This document shows, one piece after another, positions 58,701 through 64,000 of a stretch of 64,000 bases of DNA. Below the pieces are notes generated by a model. It was not told where the DNA came from. It did not search any database and saw only the letters and a program-made list of their open reading frames with translations. Position numbers and translations under genes: made by a program. Source of the stretch: Streptomyces sp. NBC_01465 (lineage in GTDB: Bacteria > Actinomycetota > Actinomycetes > Streptomycetales > Streptomycetaceae); assembly GCF_036227325.1 (NCBI RefSeq), contig NZ_CP109467.1, forward strand, positions 4,278,001 to 4,342,000, written 5' to 3'. Each line of letters opens with the position of its first letter. Positions within the stretch are counted from its first letter, which is position 1.

Positions 58701-60164
58701 ATGGGGGCGGAGCAGATCCGGCGCTGGGAATCGGGGGCCCTCGCGCATGCCGTCTCGGACCCCTTCGGGCAGGGCCCGCTGCCCTGGCTGCGCGGCAGCG
58801 AGCACTACTTCGACGACACGGGGCAGGTCGTCCCCTGGTACCTCGACCCGGACGCGGCCACCGGCCGCCGGGCCGGCGGCCCCCGTACCGCCGACGACGT
58901 AAAACAGCAGATCAAGGGCTTCGCCTCGACCGGTGCCGCCGCCCCCGGCGAGTCCATCGACTTCCATGTCACCGTCGATCCGCCCCAGCAGTTCTCCGTC
59001 GACATCTACCGCATCGGCCACTACGGCGGCGACGGCGCGGCCAAGATCACCACCAGCCCGCGCCTCTCCGGCATCGTCCAGCCGCCCCCGCTGGCCGCCG
59101 ACCGCACGGTCTCCTGCCACCACTGGTGGCTCTCCTGGCGGCTGCAGATCCCTTCGTACTGGTCGATCGGCGCGTACGTCGCCGTGCTCACCACCGCCGA
59201 CGGCTACCGCTCCCACATCCCCTTCACGGTCCGTGACAGCCACCCGGCCGACCTTCTGCTCCTGCTCCCCGACATCACCTGGCAGGCGTACAACCTCTAC
59301 CCCGAGGACGGCCGCACCGGCGCCAGCCTCTACCACGCCTGGGACGAGCAGGGCCGTCTCCTCGGCGAGGAGGACGCGGCGACGACGGTCTCCTTCGACC
59401 GCCCCTACGCGGGCGCGGGCCTGCCCCTGCACGTCGGCCACGCCTACGACTTCATCCGCTGGGCCGAGCGGTACGGCTACGACCTCGCGTACGCCGATGC
59501 CCGCGACCTGCACGCAGGACGCATCGACCCCACCCGCTACCGCGGCCTGGTCTTCCCCGGACACGACGAGTACTGGTCCGCCCCCATGCGGCGCACCACC
59601 GAACTCGCCCGCGAGCACGGCACCTCGCTGGTCTTCCTCTCCGCCAACACCATGTACTGGCAGGTCGACCTCGCCCCGTCCCCCTCCGGCGTCCCCGACC
59701 GCCTCCTCACCTGCCGCAAGCGCCGCGGCCCCGGCAAGTCCGCGCTCTGGCGCGATGTCGACCGCCCCGAGCAGCAGTTGCTCGGCATCCAGTACGCGGG
59801 CAGGGTCCCCGAGCCGCACCCCCTCGTCGTCCGCAACGCCGACCACTGGCTCTGGGACGCGACCGGCGCCGCCGAGGGCGACGAGATCGAGAACCTGGTC
59901 GCGGGCGAGGCCGACCGCTACTTCCCGCGCACCGCGCTCCCCCCGAACGACGGCCGGATCCTGCTCGCGCACTCCCCCTACCAGGACAGCGAAGGCGCGA
60001 GACGCCACCAGGAGACGTCCCTCTACCGCGCCCCCTCCGGCTCCCTCGTCTTCGCGTCCGGCACCTTCGCCTGGTCGCCGGCGCTGGACCGCCCCGGCCA
60101 TGTCGACCCCCGGATCCAGCGGGCGACGGCCAATCTCCTCGACAGGATCTGCAAGCGCGACTGA
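58701..60164 (+). CDS. N,N-dimethylformamidase beta-subunit-like protein
   Basis: ATG 58701, preceded by GAGGGAGGGG, starts a 487-residue protein. The segments YRIGHYGGDGAAKITTSPRL, VLTTADGYRSHIPFTVRDS, DYTWQAYNLYPEDG-like DITWQAYNLYPEDGRTGASL, and the C-terminal PGHDEYWSAPMRRTTELARE and QVDLAP are those of the dimethylformamidase beta-subunit family. Known enzymes need a large subunit of this family plus a small one and iron bound by two tyrosines and a glutamate. No small subunit is encoded nearby, so a different amide or related substrate is possible. The gene interrupts purD and purC. Confidence 0.8.
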   Translation: MGAEQIRRWESGALAHAVSDPFGQGPLPWLRGSEHYFDDTGQVVPWYLDPDAATGRRAGGPRTADDVKQQIKGFASTGAAAPGESIDFHVTVDPPQQFSVDIYRIGHYGGDGAAKITTSPRLSGIVQPPPLAADRTVSCHHWWLSWRLQIPSYWSIGAYVAVLTTADGYRSHIPFTVRDSHPADLLLLLPDITWQAYNLYPEDGRTGASLYHAWDEQGRLLGEEDAATTVSFDRPYAGAGLPLHVGHAYDFIRWAERYGYDLAYADARDLHAGRIDPTRYRGLVFPGHDEYWSAPMRRTTELAREHGTSLVFLSANTMYWQVDLAPSPSGVPDRLLTCRKRRGPGKSALWRDVDRPEQQLLGIQYAGRVPEPHPLVVRNADHWLWDATGAAEGDEIENLVAGEADRYFPRTALPPNDGRILLAHSPYQDSEGARRHQETSLYRAPSGSLVFASGTFAWSPALDRPGHVDPRIQRATANLLDRICKRD

Positions 60165-60257
60165 GTCGCCCCGGGGGCCCCGCGGGACCCCTGGCCAAAG
60201 GTGAGCTCCCGATACGGGAGAATCGACAGCGATTGGACGGAACCACCGGGAGGAACC

Positions 60258-61157
60258 ATGTCCGGATTCGTAGAAAAGCCCGAGCCGCTTCAGGTGCCGG
60301 GCCTGGTCCACCTCCACACCGGCAAGGTGCGCGAGCTGTACCAGAACGAGGCAGGCGACCTCGTGATGGTCGCCAGCGACCGTATGTCCGCGTACGACTG
60401 GGTGCTGCCCACCGAGATCCCCGACAAGGGACGGGTGCTCACCCAGCTCTCCCTCTGGTGGTTCGACCGCCTCCAGGACCTGGTCCCGCACCACGTCATC
60501 TCCACCGACGTCCCCGCCGGCGCCCCCGCCGACTGGGAGGGCCGCACGCTGATCTGCAAGTCCCTGCAGATGGTCCCGGTCGAGTGCGTCGCCCGCGGCT
60601 ATCTCACGGGCTCCGGCCTCGTGGAGTACAACGAGTCCCGCACCGTCTGCGGACTCGCGCTCCCCGAGGGCCTCACCGACGGCTCCGAGCTCCCCGCGCC
60701 GATCTTCACGCCCGCGACGAAGGCCGCGGTCGGCGAGCACGACGAGAACGTCAGTTACGAAGAGGTCGCCCGCCAGGTCGGCGCCGACACCGCCGCCCAG
60801 CTCCGCCAGGCGACCCTCGCGGTCTACGGCCGGGCCCGCGACATCGCCCGCGACCGGGGCATCATCCTCGCCGACACCAAGTTCGAGTTCGGCTACGACA
60901 ACGGCCGGCTGGTCATCGCCGACGAGGTGCTGACCCCCGACTCCTCCCGCTTCTGGCCGGCCGCCACGTGGGAGCCGGGCCACGCCCAGCCGAGCTACGA
61001 CAAGCAGTACGTCCGCGACTGGCTGACGTCCCCCGCCTCCGGCTGGGACCGCAAGAGCGAGCAGCCGCCGCCCGCACTGCCCGACGAGGTCGTCGAGCGG
61101 ACCCGGGCCAAGTACCTGGAGGCGTACGAGCTGCTGACCGGAAACGCCTGGTCGTAA
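60258..61157 (+). CDS. purC: SAICAR synthetase
   Basis: ATG 60258, with GGGAGGAA upstream, gives 299 residues. The conserved VRELYQNEAGDLVMVASDRM, SAYDWVLPTEIPDKGRVLTQ, RGYLTGSGLVEYNESRTVCG, ILADTKFEFGYDNGRLVIAD and the ATP/CAIR-binding residues identify PurC, which forms SAICAR from CAIR and aspartate in purine synthesis. Its length is that of the class II bacterial and fungal type. A terminator hairpin follows 5 bp past the stop codon. Confidence 0.96.
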   Translation: MSGFVEKPEPLQVPGLVHLHTGKVRELYQNEAGDLVMVASDRMSAYDWVLPTEIPDKGRVLTQLSLWWFDRLQDLVPHHVISTDVPAGAPADWEGRTLICKSLQMVPVECVARGYLTGSGLVEYNESRTVCGLALPEGLTDGSELPAPIFTPATKAAVGEHDENVSYEEVARQVGADTAAQLRQATLAVYGRARDIARDRGIILADTKFEFGYDNGRLVIADEVLTPDSSRFWPAATWEPGHAQPSYDKQYVRDWLTSPASGWDRKSEQPPPALPDEVVERTRAKYLEAYELLTGNAWS

Positions 61158-61162
61158 GCGCA

Positions 61163-61195
61163 AAGAAGCCCCGGTCCGATGGACCGGGGCTTCTT
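61163..61195 (+). terminator. Terminator after purC
   Basis: A perfect 15-bp stem (61163-61177 with 61181-61195), a 3-nt loop and a following T-rich tail form a typical intrinsic terminator between purC and tRNA-Gly. It could act in both directions. Confidence 0.88.
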
Positions 61196-61200
61196 CTTCA

Positions 61201-61276
61201 TGGAGCGAACGACGAGGTTCGAACTCGCGACCTCAACCTTGGCAAGGTTGCGCTCTACCAGCTGAGCTACGTTCGC
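61201..61276 (-). tRNA. tRNA-Gly(GCC)
   Basis: A 76-nt tRNA on the minus strand: GCGAACG acceptor, D-arm AGCTCAGCTGGTAGAGC, anticodon loop CTTGCCAAG with GCC, T-arm CGAGGTTCGAACCTCG, and an encoded CCA end at 61201-61203. Confidence 0.93.
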
Positions 61277-61299
61277 ACTGCGCCGAAGCGCGACGCCAA

Positions 61300-61905
61300 C
61301 TATACCCAACCCCGGGACCGTGCGAGACGCACCGCAGCGTGACGGTTCTCGGCCCCCAGCTTCGAGGCGGCCGACGACAGATAGTTCCGTACGGTCCCCT
61401 GCGACAGCGAGGCCCGCTCGGCGATCTCCGCCACCGGCGCCCCGTCCGCCGCCAGCTCCAGCACCTCGGCCTCCCGCGCGGTGAGCGGCGAGTCCCCCGC
61501 GGAGATCGCGTCGGCCGCCAACTCCGGGTCCACATAACGCCCGCCGCCCTGCACGGTCCGGATGATCTCGGCCAGCCGCTGGGCACTCACCGTCTTCGGT
61601 ACGAACCCGCGCACCCCCGCCGCGAGCGCCCGCTTGAGATGTCCGGGACGCCCATGACTGGTCACGATCATGGTCCGGCAGGAGGGCAGTTCGGCCCGCA
61701 GCGATGTGGCCACACTCACACCGTCCGCGCCTGGCATCTGCAGATCGAGGACGGCGACATCGGGCCGGTGCGCCCGCGCCATGGCAAGCGCCTCGGGCCC
61801 GGAGGCGGCCTCGGCGACGACAACAAGATCCTCCTCGAGCCCGAGCAGGGCGGCGAGCGCGCCCCGGATCAGATGCTCGTCATCGGCCAGCAGTACGCGA
61901 ATCAC
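61300..61905 (-). CDS. NarL/FixJ-family response regulator
   Basis: A GTG at 61905 overlaps the kinase stop (GTGA). The 201-residue product has a receiver domain with acidic pair DDE near residues 9-11 and phospho-aspartate in VAVLDLQMPGADGVSVATSL (about D54), then an LuxR-type helix-turn-helix (DSPLTAREAEVLELAADGAP, VAEIAERASLSQGTVRNYLS). It is the output of the preceding kinase and, being co-transcribed with the ABC-2 exporter, probably controls that transporter. Confidence 0.88.
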   Translation of the reverse strand: MIRVLLADDEHLIRGALAALLGLEEDLVVVAEAASGPEALAMARAHRPDVAVLDLQMPGADGVSVATSLRAELPSCRTMIVTSHGRPGHLKRALAAGVRGFVPKTVSAQRLAEIIRTVQGGGRYVDPELAADAISAGDSPLTAREAEVLELAADGAPVAEIAERASLSQGTVRNYLSSAASKLGAENRHAAVRLARSRGWV

Positions 61906-63194
61906 GCGGCGTCCCCCGCAAAATCGAGCCTCGCCGGCGATTGAGGAGCGGGGTCCGGGGCAGAGCCCCGTGCATTCGCGCCCGCGATGACCGGCACCCG
62001 CGCCACCAGCACGAACCGTCCGCCCTCCGCAGGCCCTGCGGTCAACGTCCCGTCCAGCACACCCAACCGCTCCCGCAGCCCGGCAAGTCCCGAGCCCGAG
62101 CCCGAGCCACTCGGATCCGGGCACACGCCATCGTTCTCGACAGTCAGCGTCACCACAGACCCCTCCACGCCCACCCCAATCGCACAGCGCCCCGCATCCC
62201 CGTGCCGCAGCACGTTGGTCGCAGCCTCCCGTACGACCCAGCCCAGCACCGACTGCACGGCAACCGGCAGCCCAGCCACCTCCCCCGAGACGTCGCAAGC
62301 GATCCCCGCCGCCTCCAACACCCCTTGCGCACCGGCCAGTTCGACGCCCAGATCGGCCTCCCGGTACCCCCGCACCACGTCCCGCACCTCCCGCTGCGAC
62401 TCCTGCGCGAGCCGCTGCACCTCGACCATCTGTTCCACGGCCTCCGGCCGCCCCCGCCGAGCCAACTGCACCGCCAGCTCGCTCTTCAGCGCGATGACCG
62501 CCAGATTCCGCCCCATCACGTCATGCAGATCCCGCCCGAACCGCAGCCGCTCCTCCGCGACGGCCAACTGCGCCTGTACGTCCTTGGACTGTTCGAGTTT
62601 CCACATGACCCCCAGGTGCCATGCCGAGCAGCGCACCGTGACGGCGAACCACCCGCAGAGGCCGACGACGGAGATCGCGCACCCCGCCACTTCCCCCGCG
62701 CTCGCACCGGACAGCGCCACCGAACCGCAGACCAGGACCAGCGCACCCGCCTGGACCGCCACCGACACCCACTTGCGTATGGCCAGGCAGTACGCCATCA
62801 GGAACGGAGCGGCGGCCGCCGCCAGCGCCGATGTCCCCATCGGCTCCTCGCGCAGCCCCACGAACGACCACAGCGCCACGGAGACCGCGACGTCCGCCAC
62901 CATCAGCCCGGCCCCCAGGGCGACCGGCCGCCACCCCAGCTGCGCCTTGCCCAGATAGACCTCTATGCCCCGCGAAGTCAGCCCGGTCGCGGCCACCCCC
63001 TGGGCCACTGCGAGCAGACAGGAGGCGGCGATCAGTGCGGCGGGCGCCCCGGAGTGCCGGACCGGCCGGGTCACCGAGAGTGCCACCTGAGAGGCGACCG
63101 TCGTCCAGAGCAGGAAGTAGAACGTCCCGCGCGTATAGAAGTCGACCTTCGCGAAGTCGCCGCGCCCCCGCCACCCCCGTATCCAGCCGCTCAC
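61902..63194 (-). CDS. NarL-type (HisKA_3) sensor histidine kinase
   Basis: A GTG at 63194 gives 430 residues. The N-terminal 200 residues contain about six TM helices (FYFLLWTTVASQVALSVTRP, LAAAAAPFLMAYCLAIRKWV and others), forming a membrane sensor with no large extracytoplasmic domain. A HisKA_3 phosphoacceptor region follows (RLRFGRDLHDVMGRNLAVIA, H in DLHD), and then an HATPase with VVREAATNVLRHGDA and GSGLAGLRERLG. Intramembrane-sensing kinases of this group often detect antimicrobial peptides or lipid stress and control adjacent ABC transporters. The ABC-2 permease upstream fits this. Confidence 0.88.
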   Translation of the reverse strand: MSGWIRGWRGRGDFAKVDFYTRGTFYFLLWTTVASQVALSVTRPVRHSGAPAALIAASCLLAVAQGVAATGLTSRGIEVYLGKAQLGWRPVALGAGLMVADVAVSVALWSFVGLREEPMGTSALAAAAAPFLMAYCLAIRKWVSVAVQAGALVLVCGSVALSGASAGEVAGCAISVVGLCGWFAVTVRCSAWHLGVMWKLEQSKDVQAQLAVAEERLRFGRDLHDVMGRNLAVIALKSELAVQLARRGRPEAVEQMVEVQRLAQESQREVRDVVRGYREADLGVELAGAQGVLEAAGIACDVSGEVAGLPVAVQSVLGWVVREAATNVLRHGDAGRCAIGVGVEGSVVTLTVENDGVCPDPSGSGSGSGLAGLRERLGVLDGTLTAGPAEGGRFVLVARVPVIAGANARGSAPDPAPQSPARLDFAGDAA

Positions 63195-63210
63195 GAAACC
63201 CCACCCCTTC

Positions 63211-63984
63211 TCAGCGCCGCGGTTCCCACCGGAACCACTTCCGCACAGCAAACACGGCGATCACGGTCCAGGCCACCGCCGTCGCCACCTGTCCCAGCGT
63301 CTCGTACCCGTCCACCCCGCCCGTCCAGCCGGTCCTGATCATCCCGACCACGGGCGTCAGCGGCAGCAGTTCACACACCGACGCGAGCCGGTCCGGCATC
63401 ACATCGAGCGGTACGACCAGACCCGACCCCGCCATCGACAACAGCAGCATCGGCGTGATGGTTATCTGAGCCCCCTCGGCGGACCGGGTGACAGCCGCCG
63501 TGGCCGCCGCCAGCGCACACATCAGCACCATCCCGAGCACCAGCCCCAGCAGCGCCAGCCATACGGCCCGCGGCGCGGCGACCCCCATCGCGACCGACCC
63601 GACGACCGCGATCAGCACACACTGCACGACCCCCACGGCCACGGTCGGGAAGGACGCCCCGGCCAGGATCTCCTGGTCCGTCAGCTCCCCGGTGCGCAGC
63701 CGCTTCAGCACCAACTGCTCACGCCGTACGACGAAGACCCCGACCAGCGCCGAGTACACCGCGAACAGCAGCACGTACCCCAGCGCCCCCGGCAGCAGCA
63801 CGGACCCCACCGTCAGCCCGGTGTCGTCGAGGTCCATGTCCTTCACCACCGAGGACATCGAGACGGTCATCACCGTGGGCAGCACCAGCGCGGTGGAGAG
63901 CGTCGCCTTGTTGCGCCCCATCAGCGTCAACTCGGCCCGGGCGAGCGCCCCGAGCCGTACAGCACCAGTGGTGGCCATGGTCAT
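63211..63984 (-). CDS. ABC-2 type transporter permease
   Basis: ATG 63984 gives 257 residues with six TM helices and the ABC-2 pattern (RAELTLMGRNKATLSTALVL at the start; LLPGALGYVLLFAVYSALVG, MLLLSMAGSGLVVPLDVMPD, and LASVCELLPLTPVVGMIRTG before the last helix). The start overlaps the stop of an upstream gene by four bases. The 16-bp gap to the kinase gene makes one operon with the two-component pair. It probably exports a lipid, peptide or drug. Confidence 0.87.
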   Translation of the reverse strand: MTMATTGAVRLGALARAELTLMGRNKATLSTALVLPTVMTVSMSSVVKDMDLDDTGLTVGSVLLPGALGYVLLFAVYSALVGVFVVRREQLVLKRLRTGELTDQEILAGASFPTVAVGVVQCVLIAVVGSVAMGVAAPRAVWLALLGLVLGMVLMCALAAATAAVTRSAEGAQITITPMLLLSMAGSGLVVPLDVMPDRLASVCELLPLTPVVGMIRTGWTGGVDGYETLGQVATAVAWTVIAVFAVRKWFRWEPRR

Positions 63985-64000
63985 CGGACCGTCTCCTGCT
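63981..64000 (-). CDS. C-terminal end of an upstream gene, probably the ABC ATPase
   Basis: The frame ending at the TGA 63981-63983 encodes QETVR in the part inside the window; the rest lies beyond it. Overlap with the permease start (ATGA) and the constant pairing of such permeases with an ATP-binding protein suggest an ABC ATPase, but the sequence seen is too short to prove it. Confidence 0.45.

Overview
This is a high-GC actinobacterial chromosome segment, almost certainly Streptomyces. The evidence is frequent GTG starts, a strong G/C third-position bias, tightly overlapping ATGA/GTGA operons, paired SigB-family sigma factors, ANTAR and LytR-CpsA-Psr proteins, and the neighbourhood tadA-upp ... 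SRP RNA-dnaX-purD ... purC. From memory this order matches the Streptomyces coelicolor core around sigN-sigF, upp, dnaX and purD/purC. No alignment could be run.

Layout. (1) 1-2185: the right-hand end of a probable tRNA-Arg-targeted integrative element. It holds the start of a lower-GC membrane-protein gene with TTA codons (minus strand, runs off the window), a complete IS630-family element with a split transposase, short direct repeats, and a 42-bp 3' fragment of tRNA-Arg(ACG) that I read as attR. The chromosome resumes at the old tRNA terminator. (2) 2361-7406: small singletons (TPR protein, Cys-less AhpD-like protein, membrane glutaredoxin-like protein, Bro-N protein, glycolipid-binding-fold protein, DUF2797, ABM monooxygenase). 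(3) 7488-13337: a two-component system in one run with a GT2/GtrA protein and an ArnT/GT39-type mannosyltransferase-like protein. (4) 13403-15773: drug-efflux MFS plus TetR. (5) 15784-19458: STAS, two GAF/ANTAR proteins, an F420/PPOX protein and a winged-helix protein. (6) 19475-23359 (minus): MarR, an MFS transporter fused to three carboxypeptidase-regulatory-like domains, and a YceI protein carrying the same kind of domain, with two matching operator-like palindromes upstream of marR. (7) 23550-26954: lipoprotein, sigN, sigF, Dabb protein. (8) 26973-33641: cell-envelope and tRNA housekeeping, including LCP protein, ECF sigma plus membrane partner, tRNA-Ser, tadA and its partner, upp. (9) 34149-44024: a HerA-like ATPase, then a six-gene operon that I interpret as a MoxR-vWA-beta-propeller ternary (predicted conflict/quality-control) system, preceded by a coupled 19-codon ORF. 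(10) 44008-52491: TSUP exporter/LysR pair, ArsR-type/MFS pair, and a 1,323-residue secreted repeat protein. (11) 52693-61276: DUF4287 protein, tRNA-Ser, SRP RNA, dnaX, purD, a probable inactive M48 homologue, an N,N-dimethylformamidase-beta-like protein, purC, tRNA-Gly. (12) 61300-64000 (minus): an ABC-2 transporter with a downstream NarL-type two-component pair.

The items most worth following up are the MoxR/vWA/propeller operon, the MFS/YceI modules that share an extracytoplasmic beta-sandwich domain, the element boundary at tRNA-Arg, and several enzyme-fold proteins that have lost catalytic residues. I saw no CRISPR array, rRNA, or secondary-metabolite megasynthase.
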